Shown in pieces: positions 18,490-27,514 of a stretch of 64,000 bases of DNA. The DNA is from Butyricicoccus sp. GTDB taxonomy: Bacteria; Bacillota; Clostridia; Oscillospirales; Butyricicoccaceae. The number at the start of each line of letters is the position of its first letter. Position 1 is the stretch's first letter. The translations under genes were made by a program, and so were the position numbers. The DNA is taken from NCBI GenBank assembly GCA_017886875.1, contig JAGHIZ010000073.1:1-64000 (forward strand), in the 5' to 3' direction. Under the pieces are notes generated by a model. The model had not been told where the DNA came from and did not search any database. It saw only the letters and a program-made list of their open reading frames with translations.

Positions 18490-19893
18490 TTATATAGCAG
18501 CGTTATGTTCAAGTTCAGATAATTTTTTCATTTCAGGAATTATAAAACGAGAAACTATAAAAGCACTAACAATATCTGCTATAGGTGCGGAAAATAATAT
18601 TCCTTTAAGACCGAAAAATAAAGGTAAAATGATAATAAGGGGTACAAGAAGTGAAAGCTGACGCAGGGTTGAAAGTATAGATGCTTTTAATGGCTGACCA
18701 GTTGCTTGAAAATAGCCACATGATACAATCTGAAATCCTGAACAAAAAGTACCAAACAGATATATATTCATACAGTTTACAGCAAAATCGGTAAATTCTG
18801 CACTTTCTTTGCCAAATAGACCTATAATATTTTCAGGGAATAGATGGCAGATTAGCCAAAGGCACATTACAAGAGTGGTAGCAAGCAAAATAGCGTATAA
18901 GTATGTTTTACGAATACGTAAATATTTCTTAGCACCTTGGTTAAAACCCAAGATAGGTTGAGCACCCATGCCCACACCTATGGCTAGGGAAGTCATAATA
19001 GTTGAAATTTTCATAACAATACCCATAGCACTAAGGGCAACATCACCGCCAATAGATGAAAGATTACCATAATACATAAGTGAATTATTCATAACAATTT
19101 GCATTACACAAATAGCAGCTTGTGTTATACCTGATGAAAAACCAAGTGACAAGAAATTTTTTATAATTGAGAAATCTAGTTTAAAATATTGCTTTTCAAA
19201 TTGCAAATGTCTAGGATTTTTTTTACTTTTTCTTGCAAAATAAAATGTTAATACAATAGCAGATATAATTTGTGATGTTATAGTTGCAATAGCAGCACCT
19301 TTAACACCCCAATTAAATATAAATATATAAATAGGGTCTAAAATAGTGTTAAGTCCTGCACCTATAAGCATACTATACATAGCTAGTTTTGGGTTGCTAT
19401 CTGTTCGTGCAAGATTGGAAAGTGAAATAGATACAAGATTAAAAGGAGTACCTAAAAGCACTATAAAAGTATAATCATATGAATAATCCATTATTACAGG
19501 ATTTTTTGCACCAAAAAGCCAAAGTAAAGGCTTTAAGAATAAAATACCTATAATCATTATAATAACGCCTAGCAAAAAAGAAAAAACAAATGCATTATTT
19601 AAGCATTTTTTTGCCAGTTTGTCATTTCCTTCACCTAAGCGAATTGCAACAAAAGCACTACTACCAGCACCAGTCATATTACCAAAAGCAAGAAGTATAA
19701 TCATAATTGGAAACGCAACTGTTGTAGCGGCGTTACCTTGGTAGCCAACGCCTTGACCTATAAAAATTTGGTCAACTATATTATATATTGAGTTTATTAA
19801 GCAAGAAATAATAGCTGGAATAGAAAACTGCATTAAAAGACTGCCTATAGGCTTATATCCCAAAGGATTTTCTAAATTATTCATGTTTTTCAC
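18490..19893 (-). CDS. MATE family multidrug/toxin efflux transporter
   Basis: A 467-residue membrane protein with about twelve helices in two homologous halves, the MATE layout. The opening NPLGYKPIGSLLMQFSIPAI and the helix-7 region GFSSGITQAAICVMQIVMN match the DinF/NorM-like group found in clostridia. It would use Na+ or H+ gradients to expel drugs or metabolites. The start overlaps the end of the MarR regulator gene by 17 bases, so the pair is one transcript and the regulator probably controls the pump. Substrates cannot be predicted. Confidence 0.92.
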   Translation of the reverse strand: MKNMNNLENPLGYKPIGSLLMQFSIPAIISCLINSIYNIVDQIFIGQGVGYQGNAATTVAFPIMIILLAFGNMTGAGSSAFVAIRLGEGNDKLAKKCLNNAFVFSFLLGVIIMIIGILFLKPLLWLFGAKNPVIMDYSYDYTFIVLLGTPFNLVSISLSNLARTDSNPKLAMYSMLIGAGLNTILDPIYIFIFNWGVKGAAIATITSQIISAIVLTFYFARKSKKNPRHLQFEKQYFKLDFSIIKNFLSLGFSSGITQAAICVMQIVMNNSLMYYGNLSSIGGDVALSAMGIVMKISTIMTSLAIGVGMGAQPILGFNQGAKKYLRIRKTYLYAILLATTLVMCLWLICHLFPENIIGLFGKESAEFTDFAVNCMNIYLFGTFCSGFQIVSCGYFQATGQPLKASILSTLRQLSLLVPLIIILPLFFGLKGILFSAPIADIVSAFIVSRFIIPEMKKLSELEHNAAI

Positions 19894-20344
19894 CCTTTTC
19901 AGATATTATTTTTTGAATTACGGCAGAGGAAGTATCAGATATATCGCCAAGGGTATTAAATAATTTTAAACGCTCATCTTCATCTAAATTTCTTAAAATA
20001 GAGTCAATCCATTTATTTCTTACATCATAAAGCTTTTCAATAACAGGTAAAGCCTTTTCAGTGGTATGCAAATGTCTAACACGTTTGTCGTTTTGGTCTG
20101 TTGTTACTGTTACATAACCTTCTTCTGTTAGTTTTTGTACAGCTTTTGTAACAGTTCCTTTATCAAAAGAGCCTAAGCGGGATAAATCAAGCATATTTAT
20201 ATCTTGATTTTCATATATTCTTAAAAGAAAAAATTGCTGACCACTGCCAATACCATCTTCTTCAAGCATAAGGTCAAAATATCTGTTTGTATTTCTTTGA
20301 AGTATAGAAATAAACTTTAAAATTGTAACATGTTCTTTGTTCAT
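19877..20344 (-). CDS. MarR family transcriptional regulator
   Basis: A 155-residue winged-helix regulator. The core from about 30 to 115 shows FFLLRIYENQDINMLDLSR, the recognition region FDKGTVTKAVQKLTEEGYV, and the wing with VTTDQNDKRVRHLHTTEKA, which has the family's DxRxxxLxLT pattern in modified form. Flanking helices form the dimer interface. It overlaps the MATE gene downstream, the standard arrangement for a ligand-responsive repressor of an efflux pump. AGGAGG before the ATG supports the start. A short palindrome over its own promoter is a candidate operator. Confidence 0.92.
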   Translation of the reverse strand: MNKEHVTILKFISILQRNTNRYFDLMLEEDGIGSGQQFFLLRIYENQDINMLDLSRLGSFDKGTVTKAVQKLTEEGYVTVTTDQNDKRVRHLHTTEKALPVIEKLYDVRNKWIDSILRNLDEDERLKLFNTLGDISDTSSAVIQKIISEKGEKHE

Positions 20345-20377
20345 AAATATCCTCCTAAAAGAGTATTTTTTAAATTC

Positions 20378-20407
20378 ATTATACGATAATTAAAGTTGAA
20401 AGGTCAA
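20378..20407 (-). promoter_or_regulatory. Promoter of marR-MATE with overlapping palindrome
   Basis: On the minus strand TTGACC (20407-20402) and TATAAT (20383-20378) are 18 bases apart. The palindrome ATTAT-N3-ATAAT at 20378-20390 covers the -10 element and is a plausible site for the MarR protein. Confidence 0.65.
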
Positions 20408-20426
20408 TCATAAAAATAAACAAATG

Positions 20427-20460
20427 AAAAAAATAAAGTGCTGTTATAAACAGCACTTTA
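20427..20460 (-). terminator. Terminator of the MBOAT-SGNH transcript
   Basis: On the minus strand TAAAGTGCTGTT and AACAGCACTTTA form a 12-bp stem with a short loop, followed by seven T. Confidence 0.9.
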
Positions 20461-20462
20461 TT

Positions 20463-21551
20463 TTAATAAGATGGCTCTAAAACTCTATGTTTTTCAGGCT
20501 TTTCTTGTAATAGTTCGGGGAATAGAGAGTCTATACTATAATTTTCTATAATATTTCGAAAGAAATCATGCATTATAGGCTTAAATGACTCATCAACACC
20601 ATTGTTATTTGCCATATATTCTGCTATATAGCGGTTTATATCTGGCGAATAATGTACTTCATCTATATAAATAGACAAATTGAAAATAAAATCATTAACT
20701 GCAAAACAATAATATTTTACATTATCATATTCAGAAAATTCGGTTAACAGTCTATCATATAGATTTAGTAAAGCGGGATAAGTGCCATCACGGATTATTC
20801 TATCCCAATGCAATATACAATATGGAGGAGTGAATAAATAAAATTCTGTTTCAGGGTGCTCAGCTATAAATGAATGTATATGCTTTAAGTTCTCATTTAT
20901 AATATCATCGTAGTAATCAGCAGAAATAACAGTTTCACTCCATTCAGGGCGAACATACCCCCATAATGCTTGGGAATTATTAAAATCATATTCACTATCC
21001 CAAGTAAAAGCTTCATCTATAGATGTTTCTTCTCCCATAATTGTAGCAAGTATGCTTTCACCACATAATTCAAGTAAAACATCTTTATTTAAAATATATT
21101 TTGCATTATCAAAAATAGAGGAATTATATAAATATTCAGGCATAGGAGTTGATTTTGCATCATATTTAGTTATAAGAATATTTGGGTCTAAACTCCAAAA
21201 TACACGATTAATATTTGGGTTTTGTTCAAAAGCATATGATAAAGCGGTATCAAAATCAGAAAAACAGCCTCCGGGATAAGAAAGCTTTAGAGTTTTACAA
21301 TTAAATAACTCATCAAACCATGAAGCTCTAAAATTTGAAGTTACAGAGGAACCTATAATTACACTGTCATATTCAATATGTTTAATCATACCAGAGTTTT
21401 GATATCTTTCATTAGAATATACAGCCTTTATATTACCAAATGGCATATGATATTGAAAAGCGGGGTCTATAATAAAAATAGTCGCTACGCAAAGCAAAAT
21501 AAGCGAAAAAACACCTAAAAATAGATGTTTTAAATATTTACGATAGGACGT
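20463..21551 (-). CDS. Membrane-anchored SGNH-like acyltransferase partner of MBOAT protein
   Basis: A protein of about 362 residues with a signal-anchor helix followed by an extracellular domain resembling the SGNH/GDSL partners of MBOAT proteins. The nucleophile-type block DSVIIGSSVTSNF and a C-terminal DEVHYSPDINR, with Asp and His three apart, match the expected catalytic blocks. It would take acyl groups delivered by the MBOAT partner and place them on a surface polymer. The first normal start codon is the TTG at 21497, which would cut the anchor helix in half. Upstream the frame stays open through SYRKYLKHLFLGVFSLILL to an ACG at 21551, with GGAGG seven bases before it. I therefore place the start at that ACG, as a probable non-standard start or a mutated ATG. 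Confidence 0.7.
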   Translation of the reverse strand, partial: TSYRKYLKHLFLGVFSLILLCVATIFIIDPAFQYHMPFGNIKAVYSNERYQNSGMIKHIEYDSVIIGSSVTSNFRASWFDELFNCKTLKLSYPGGCFSDFDTALSYAFEQNPNINRVFWSLDPNILITKYDAKSTPMPEYLYNSSIFDNAKYILNKDVLLELCGESILATIMGEETSIDEAFTWDSEYDFNNSQALWGYVRPEWSETVISADYYDDIINENLKHIHSFIAEHPETEFYLFTPPYCILHWDRIIRDGTYPALLNLYDRLLTEFSEYDNVKYYCFAVNDFIFNLSIYIDEVHYSPDINRYIAEYMANNNGVDESFKPIMHDFFRNIIENYSIDSLFPELLQEKPEKHRVLEPSY

Positions 21552-21565
21552 AAAACCACCTCCAA

Positions 21566-23017
21566 TTAAAAGTTAAAATATAAAAATGTGCTTATGCCTG
21601 AAAGTGATATAATAGACCAGAATAAAACAAAAACGGTTAAATAACAAAGTTTTCTTGTGGGCTTAAAGTTTTGTATTTTGCGTTGCATATTTTGAGGGAA
21701 AATTGCACCACAACACGCTAAAATTAAAAATATAACACATGCGACTGTGCCAAAAAGTTTATCATTAGTGTGTATAAATAGTTTAATAAGTTTAATTTCT
21801 GTTATTAAAAAATTTTGTGAAAGCTCACTTGCAACAAGTCCAAAACCGCTTGTAAGTCTGGAAAATAAACTAAAAGCTGATTTTATATCTGGAGCTCTAA
21901 AGAAAACCCAACATATATTTACATAAATAAATGTTAAAAGCCAACCAATAGGATAAGGCAAATGTTTGTCGGTTTTAGCAGAGATTAAACGGGATACAAC
22001 CATAGCTATACCATGAAGAAAGCCCCAAAATATAAAAGTCCATGCAGCCCCATGCCATAAACCAGAAACTAAAAATATAATTAGTGTGTTTAAGCAGGTT
22101 TTAGCAAGCCCTTTACGACTGCCACCAAGTGGGATATATAAATAACGTGTGAAAAATCTGGTCATGGTCATATGCCAACGTTTCCAGAAATCGCTTATAT
22201 TTCTTGCTTTATAAGGCGAGTCAAAATTTATAGGCAGATTTATATTAAAACAAAGAGCTATACCAGACGCCATATCACTATAACCCGCAAAATCAAAATA
22301 TAGTTGTAAAGAGTATGATAAAATTACAACTAAAGCCGATGAAGCGTTTAATGTGCCTATATTTGACCAGCCATAATTTACAGCAGCACCAAGAGTATCA
22401 GCAACAATTACCTTTTTAAATAAACCGAAAGTAAAAGCAGTTAAACCTTTTGCAATATTACAAGCTGATGGTTTAAAATTATTTTCTTTTTTGAGCTGTG
22501 TAATAATTTCTGAATGAAAAGCTATAGGGCCGCTTGTGACATATGGGAAAAATGAGGCAAAAAGTGCATATTCGCTGATTGAATAATCATCAGCAGCGTT
22601 ATTTTTACAGTCAATAAGATAAGAAATCTGCTGAAAAGTAAAAAAACTAATGCCAAGCGGTAAAATTAAACTAATAGGTGTATAGCTTTGTCCAAAAATA
22701 AATGAGATATTTTCCATAAAGAAATTCAAATATTTAAATACACCTAAAACACCAATGTTTAATAAAATACCTAAAGTACATAATAACCTTTTGTGATTTT
22801 CTGTTTTTAAAATTTGTTTTCCAAGATAGAAGTTTACTAAAATGCTAATTATTAAAACTGGTAAAGAGCGAATATCATTTGCAGCATAAAACCAAAGCGA
22901 CATTAAAAGCAAAAATAGTTTTGCAAACTGAGGTTTTTTCAATCTATGCAAAACAAAATATGCTATTACACTCAAAGGAAAAAACAAAAAAATAAAAAAA
23001 TGGGAGTTAAATAACAT
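21566..23017 (-). CDS. MBOAT family membrane O-acyltransferase (AlgI/DltB-like)
   Basis: A 483-residue polytopic membrane protein that should move acyl groups, usually acetyl, across the membrane for transfer to a surface glycan or teichoic-type polymer. The MBOAT signature is intact: FPYVTSGPI, NISDFWKRWHMTMTRFFTRY followed by IPLGGSRKG, and the catalytic-histidine segment SGLWHGAAWTFIFWG. N-terminal hydrophobic segments open with FNSHFFIFLFFPLSV, as in AlgI relatives. The SGNH-like gene starts 14 bases after its stop and is surely co-transcribed. The polymer target is unknown; dlt genes and alginate genes are absent. Confidence 0.93.
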   Translation of the reverse strand: MLFNSHFFIFLFFPLSVIAYFVLHRLKKPQFAKLFLLLMSLWFYAANDIRSLPVLIISILVNFYLGKQILKTENHKRLLCTLGILLNIGVLGVFKYLNFFMENISFIFGQSYTPISLILPLGISFFTFQQISYLIDCKNNAADDYSISEYALFASFFPYVTSGPIAFHSEIITQLKKENNFKPSACNIAKGLTAFTFGLFKKVIVADTLGAAVNYGWSNIGTLNASSALVVILSYSLQLYFDFAGYSDMASGIALCFNINLPINFDSPYKARNISDFWKRWHMTMTRFFTRYLYIPLGGSRKGLAKTCLNTLIIFLVSGLWHGAAWTFIFWGFLHGIAMVVSRLISAKTDKHLPYPIGWLLTFIYVNICWVFFRAPDIKSAFSLFSRLTSGFGLVASELSQNFLITEIKLIKLFIHTNDKLFGTVACVIFLILACCGAIFPQNMQRKIQNFKPTRKLCYLTVFVLFWSIISLSGISTFLYFNF

Positions 23018-23084
23018 AGCTGAATTACTCCATATTTAAAGAATATACAAAAATATTCTAACATATTAGATATTTAAAAACAAT

Positions 23085-23110
23085 AAAAAACAGATACACA
23101 AAGGTATCTG
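23085..23110 (-). terminator. Terminator of traX-like gene
   Basis: On the minus strand CAGATAC and GTATCTG form a short stem followed by TTTTTT, just past the stop codon. Confidence 0.65.
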
Positions 23111-23111
23111 C

Positions 23112-23903
23112 TTAAATAAAACTATTTAAAATTTGACGAATAACACATAACACAAGTAAATGAGCCGGATAAAATATATAAAACCAATATTTATTATACT
23201 TAATTTTAGCATACTGATAGTGTTTTATAAAAAATACTGATGCTGATGCAACTATAAGTGTAAGCACAAAATCAATAAAAATTGTCCAATGGTTTAACCA
23301 TTGAAATGTAAAACCATTGAAGCCACAATATAAGAAATAAAGTATAAATAAGAATACAAATGTCAAAATAGCTTGCTTTTTACGGTCATCTAATAAGTAT
23401 AAACCTAAAATAAACGGCAAACCAAATTGCCAATATTCCATTTGAAACAGTAGAGTAACAAAATATATTAAGCATACAGACAGAGTATATAGTATGTATT
23501 TAATATAATCTTTTATATTTTTACTGCTTATAAATTTAATAATTCCAATGCACAACACACCAAAAGCAAGTGTAAATATAACATTCAAGTTACTAAATAA
23601 GCTTTGGTCATGTGACCAATCATAGATAGGCTGAGAAATAAAAGCAGCAATAAGCAGACGTAAAAAGTATTTTTTTATATCTTTAGTATATTTACAGCCT
23701 TCAGCAAGCTGAAAACAGAATATAGGAAAGGCTATTCGACCAAGAGCATACATAATATCAAAGCCAAAGAAAATATTTGATAGTTGAAACCCTGATAAAC
23801 AGTATATTGAAGAATTTAAAAGATTGTTTATATGGTCTAAAAGCATACAAAAACAGGCGACAAGCTTTAAATCCATAGTATTAAAAGATATCTTTTTATT
23901 CAC
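23112..23903 (-). CDS. TraX family membrane protein (probable acetyltransferase)
   Basis: A 263-residue polytopic membrane protein of the TraX family, named for the enzyme that N-acetylates F-pilin. Chromosomal relatives in clostridia are not tied to conjugation and are thought to be acyltransferases. Recognisable features are the opening NTMDLKLVACFCMLLDHIN, with the conserved DH, and GRIAFPIFCFQLAEGCKYTK, followed by six to seven more hydrophobic segments. The frame reaches 23927, but GGAGGGG lies seven bases before a GTG at 23903, so that GTG is the start. It has its own terminator and sits just upstream of the MBOAT-SGNH pair, suggesting a shared surface-modification theme. Confidence 0.85.
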   Translation of the reverse strand: MNKKISFNTMDLKLVACFCMLLDHINNLLNSSIYCLSGFQLSNIFFGFDIMYALGRIAFPIFCFQLAEGCKYTKDIKKYFLRLLIAAFISQPIYDWSHDQSLFSNLNVIFTLAFGVLCIGIIKFISSKNIKDYIKYILYTLSVCLIYFVTLLFQMEYWQFGLPFILGLYLLDDRKKQAILTFVFLFILYFLYCGFNGFTFQWLNHWTIFIDFVLTLIVASASVFFIKHYQYAKIKYNKYWFYIFYPAHLLVLCVIRQILNSFI

Positions 23904-23925
23904 TTTAACCCCTCCATTATTATGC

Positions 23926-23956
23926 AAAAGCAGATGCCAGAAAGCATCTGCTTTTT
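23926..23956 (-). terminator. Terminator of the GntR-ABC operon
   Basis: On the minus strand a 12-bp stem AAAAGCAGATGC / GCATCTGCTTTT with a 6-base loop follows the permease stop. The stem's own T run forms the tail. Confidence 0.85.
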
Positions 23957-23960
23957 ATAA

Positions 23961-26093
23961 TTATTGATTGCTGCCCAAAATAATATTTGTTAAAAGCTCA
24001 ATAGGGTATTTTCCAACTGGATAAAACAAGACTTCTGTTGTATTAATATCATATTTGGCAATAACCTCAATAGAATAGTCTTTTTCAGTTTTAAACAAAG
24101 GACTAGCAGAACCTGTAACCTCACTAAGTATAGCATTTTCAATTATTTTTGATATGGTTTCTTTATCAGTTACAGTTACAAGATAGCTACCATCTTTTTC
24201 AGATGTAAGTTTACTTAACTTTTCACGAGTTTGTTCATCTAAGTTAGTGTTATTTTTTACATCTCTGTAAACATAGATTTCCAAACCTTCAATATCTTCT
24301 GCATTTAATGGCTCAGGTTGCACATTAGCATATTGAGAAATAAGTGCAAGAGTTTTTGTATATGTTGAGTATACAGGTACATAATCAACAAAGTTGCCAG
24401 CCATATAACCTTCATATTCATCATCATAGTATGATGTATCAATATCAAGTCTTAAAACAGGGATATCATTTTTAGCTTGTTCTTTGGTAAGTGTTAAACT
24501 TTCTTCTCTAAGAGTTTTTATAATCTCAGTTGCTTTGTTTAAATCTATGATTGTACCTGAAACATCATTTGAAGGTGTTGATTGAGTTCTTACATTAATT
24601 TCAGCCTTTACAAGCTTGTCAACAGGAATATCAAAGATTGAATAACTTTCATTTTTCATAAATTCCTCAGTGAACATAATATCTTCAAGATAGCCTATAT
24701 ATTCATCTGATGAAAGAACGTTATAATGTCTGGACATTTCAGTGCCATTTTTTAACTTATATTGTATGTTTATATATTGAGCATCATATTCAACAACTTC
24801 ATCAGTATAAGTTCTATTATATAAGTTTTCATTATCTAAATTATCAACACCATATTGAGCAAGTTTTAAAACAGTTGAAATATTTTTAGCGTCTGTTAAA
24901 TAATCAAAAGTATCTAAATAGCTTCTAAAACCGCCGTCAGGATACTCAGCATTTAAAGAAACACCAATTACATCGTTTTCATTAGGTATTTTTTTGTCAT
25001 AACCTATGATATCAGCTTTTAAGAATGTTAAAAATCCGAAAGCAACTACTAAAAGTGCAATCATTGTTTTCCAGTTTTTAAATAGTGAGAGAATATCAAA
25101 GTTATAAAGTGCTTCAAAAACTGCATGTGCAAGCACAATGCCAAAGAAAATACCAACATAACGCCATGAGAAACCAGCAACGCTCATAAATAAAAACATA
25201 AGACCATATCCACACATTAAAACAAGATAGCATTTAAGTGGAGCTTTAGTTTTATAGAACGAAAGGGCAGAGCCTGCACGTTCACTTTTACGAATGGTAA
25301 ACAATACTTTGTTTAAAGCAAACAATATAATAGATACAATAAGTGTGCCTATAAGTATACTTGTAGTTTTAAATTCAGCACTATTTCCAAAGTAACAAAG
25401 AATTGGAAAACCTTTAGTTGCAATAGCTTCTAAAAGCTGGCTTCCATTATATGTTTTAAGTGATAATTCAAGTAAACTAACAAGCATAAAAGAAGTGGCA
25501 GGTATAGCGAAATTAAGAATTGCATATATACAAGCGGATATAAAAGTATTACCTGATAGAATTACCGCAAGTATAGCAAGTGAATAAAACAGTAAGAAGT
25601 ATATAATATTTATTATAATCGTTTTAAAAATCAAGCCTGCAGTTATATAAAGACCAGCACCCATTGCAAAAGCACATATAACAGCAACTAAATACATAAT
25701 GATATAAAACGGAATAACAGATATAAAGCCAGTTAAATAAAGCTGTATAAATAAATTACCACGGCTTATAGGTAGAGAATGGAAGAAATCAATCTGTTTA
25801 CTGCTATGTAAATATCTAAATAAAACAAAAGCAGCTAAACTTGCCATTATTATAATACCTAATTTAACTCCTGCATGTGAGATAGATAATAAAGTATCTG
25901 AAGCCAATTTAGATATTATAACTTTTACTTCATTTTTATCAGTGTTTGATATATAATCTAGTTTGTGTTGTATCATCATTAGCGTGAAAAGGGGTAAAGT
26001 AAAGAAAAATCCTACACCAGAAAGTACTGGTAAAATTAAATTTCTTCTGATGAATTCACGCTGTAACTTAAAGAAGGAGCGATTTGATGTCAT
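23961..26093 (-). CDS. ABC transporter permease with large extracytoplasmic domain (DUF6449-type)
   Basis: A 710-residue permease. After a basic start (KLQREFIRRN) come about seven to eight hydrophobic segments in residues 20-310, including FFHSLPISRGNLFIQLYL, a motif seen in YtrC/YtrD-like permeases. A last helix near 345 (WKTMIALLVVAFGFLTF) leads into a soluble C-terminal domain of roughly 340 residues rich in Asp, Glu and Tyr, which should lie outside the cell. The gene overlaps the ATPase gene by 26 bases. In the related Bacillus ytr system expression responds to cell-wall antibiotics, so a role in envelope stress is possible but inferred. Confidence 0.85.
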   Translation of the reverse strand: MTSNRSFFKLQREFIRRNLILPVLSGVGFFFTLPLFTLMMIQHKLDYISNTDKNEVKVIISKLASDTLLSISHAGVKLGIIIMASLAAFVLFRYLHSSKQIDFFHSLPISRGNLFIQLYLTGFISVIPFYIIMYLVAVICAFAMGAGLYITAGLIFKTIIINIIYFLLFYSLAILAVILSGNTFISACIYAILNFAIPATSFMLVSLLELSLKTYNGSQLLEAIATKGFPILCYFGNSAEFKTTSILIGTLIVSIILFALNKVLFTIRKSERAGSALSFYKTKAPLKCYLVLMCGYGLMFLFMSVAGFSWRYVGIFFGIVLAHAVFEALYNFDILSLFKNWKTMIALLVVAFGFLTFLKADIIGYDKKIPNENDVIGVSLNAEYPDGGFRSYLDTFDYLTDAKNISTVLKLAQYGVDNLDNENLYNRTYTDEVVEYDAQYINIQYKLKNGTEMSRHYNVLSSDEYIGYLEDIMFTEEFMKNESYSIFDIPVDKLVKAEINVRTQSTPSNDVSGTIIDLNKATEIIKTLREESLTLTKEQAKNDIPVLRLDIDTSYYDDEYEGYMAGNFVDYVPVYSTYTKTLALISQYANVQPEPLNAEDIEGLEIYVYRDVKNNTNLDEQTREKLSKLTSEKDGSYLVTVTDKETISKIIENAILSEVTGSASPLFKTEKDYSIEVIAKYDINTTEVLFYPVGKYPIELLTNIILGSNQ

Positions 26094-26967
26094 AACCGAT
26101 TACCTCCGTTTCGCTAATAAAGATTTCTTCTAAGGATAGTGGTAAAAGTTCAAAGAAAGTAGGCTGTGTATTTGAGATTATATTTTGAACCTCGTCACGA
26201 GTACCACGAACAGTCAGTGTGTAAAGTGAGCCTCTACGGTCTTTATGCATAATATTAAGAGCTGAAAGGCTGCTTTCTGGAAATGGCTTATTCCAAATTA
26301 CTTGAACTTTATGAATACCCAGTTTCATATCGTCAAGGTCACGAGAGAATAAAATACCGCCTCTGTGAAGTAAGCCGATATGGTCACAAATATCTTCAAG
26401 CTCTCTAAGGTTATGGCTTGCAATGATAGGAGTTATTCCACGCTCGGCAATATCTTCAGCAAAGAGTGATTTAACTGCTTGACGTGCTACTGGGTCAAGT
26501 CCATCAAATGTTTCATCGCAGAAAAGATATTCAGCACCAGAACAAAGTCCCATAATAACAGAAACTTGTTTTTTCATGCCCTTTGAAAAAGTGCGTACTT
26601 TACGTTTTTCATCAAGCTCAAATGCATTCATTAGTTTTTTATAACGCTCTTTATCAAATAAAGGGTAATACAAACTATAATGTTTTTGTAGCTCAAGAGG
26701 AGTTATTCCAGAAAAGAAAAACTGCTCATCTGAAATATAAAAACAACGGTTTTTAAGCGGTATATTTTCAAAAACTTCTTCATCATCAATGGTTATACTA
26801 CCCTCATCTGGTTTTAAAATGCCCGAAAGCATACGAAGAAAGGTAGATTTACCTGCACCATTTGAGCCAATAAGACCAAATACAGAACCAGTTTGAATTT
26901 CTGCACTTACATGGTCTACTGCACAGAGTGAATCAAAATATTTGGTTGCATTTGTAGAACAAATCAT
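26068..26967 (-). CDS. ABC transporter ATP-binding protein (YtrB-like)
   Basis: A 299-residue ATPase subunit. Walker A is IGSNGAGKST at about 34-43, the signature is TFSKGMKKQVSV rather than LSGGQ, and Walker B is YLFCDETFDGLDP, followed by the H-loop IIASHNLRELED. The modified signature is common in export-type ATPases controlled by GntR/YtrA regulators. It begins 3 bases after the GntR gene stop with AGGAGG upstream, and its 3' end overlaps the permease gene. It should power the permease encoded next. Confidence 0.94.
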   Translation of the reverse strand: MICSTNATKYFDSLCAVDHVSAEIQTGSVFGLIGSNGAGKSTFLRMLSGILKPDEGSITIDDEEVFENIPLKNRCFYISDEQFFFSGITPLELQKHYSLYYPLFDKERYKKLMNAFELDEKRKVRTFSKGMKKQVSVIMGLCSGAEYLFCDETFDGLDPVARQAVKSLFAEDIAERGITPIIASHNLRELEDICDHIGLLHRGGILFSRDLDDMKLGIHKVQVIWNKPFPESSLSALNIMHKDRRGSLYTLTVRGTRDEVQNIISNTQPTFFELLPLSLEEIFISETEVIGYDIKSLLL

Positions 26968-26970
26968 GAT

Positions 26971-27336
26971 TTAATCCTCCTTTTTCCCATTTATCCACGA
27001 TATAATTTGGTTATCAGTTGCCCCTAGTTCTCTTGCGTCTTGTGCAAGGGTTTTTATTTGCTCACTTATTTCTTCCATACGTTTGCTTTTTATGCCTTGA
27101 CAATCGCTTGAGATAAAGCTTCCTCGACCTTTTACCGAATAAACTATATTTCTGTTTTCAAGTTCGGCGTATGCCCTTTGTATGGTGTTAGGATTTATTG
27201 AAAGCTCCATTGCAAGCTGTCTAACACTTGGAAGTTGGTCATTGGGTTGATAAATACCATGCATTGCCATATCTTCAATACCATCAGCGACTTGTTCATA
27301 AATTGGTCTTGAATCTCTAAAATCTATGCGTAGCAT
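26971..27336 (-). CDS. GntR family regulator, YtrA subfamily
   Basis: A 121-residue repressor with a winged helix at residues 1-75 and only a short helical dimerisation tail, the YtrA subfamily hallmark. Conserved segments are IYEQVADGIEDMA, DQLPSVRQLAMELSINPNTI and RAYAELENRNIVYSVKGRGSF. It is first in an operon with an ABC ATPase and a permease, the standard YtrA context. A perfect inverted repeat with 11-bp arms lies directly behind its promoter and is very likely its operator, so it should repress its own operon until an unknown signal appears. Confidence 0.95.
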   Translation of the reverse strand: MLRIDFRDSRPIYEQVADGIEDMAMHGIYQPNDQLPSVRQLAMELSINPNTIQRAYAELENRNIVYSVKGRGSFISSDCQGIKSKRMEEISEQIKTLAQDARELGATDNQIISWINGKKED

Positions 27337-27362
27337 GAAAATCCTCCTTTCATTATTGTAAC

Positions 27363-27389
27363 AACTGTACTAGCATATCTAGTACAGTT
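27363..27389. promoter_or_regulatory. Operator: perfect inverted repeat for the YtrA-type regulator
   Basis: AACTGTACTAG, a 5-base spacer and CTAGTACAGTT form a perfect 11-bp palindrome. It matches the TGTACTA-N-TAGTACA type of site used by YtrA-subfamily repressors and sits over the expected transcription start of the GntR operon. Confidence 0.85.
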
Positions 27390-27419
27390 AGTATACACCT
27401 TTGATACATAAACTGTCAA
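27390..27419 (-). promoter_or_regulatory. Promoter of the GntR-ABC operon
   Basis: On the minus strand TTGACA (27419-27414) and TATACT (27395-27390) are 18 bases apart. The -10 element abuts the operator palindrome. Confidence 0.82.
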
Positions 27420-27435
27420 GATGTAAAAATAATAA

Positions 27436-27464
27436 TTGTTTAATATTATATATTATGATAAAAT
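27436..27464 (+). promoter_or_regulatory. Promoter of ung
   Basis: TTGTTT (27436-27441) and TAAAAT (27459-27464) are 17 bases apart, about 50 bases before the ung start. The region is very AT-rich, so chance matches are possible. Confidence 0.5.
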
Positions 27465-27514
27465 ATATAAAAATATATAAAATTTATCTATTTTATTATT
27501 GTGGAGGTTATAAA

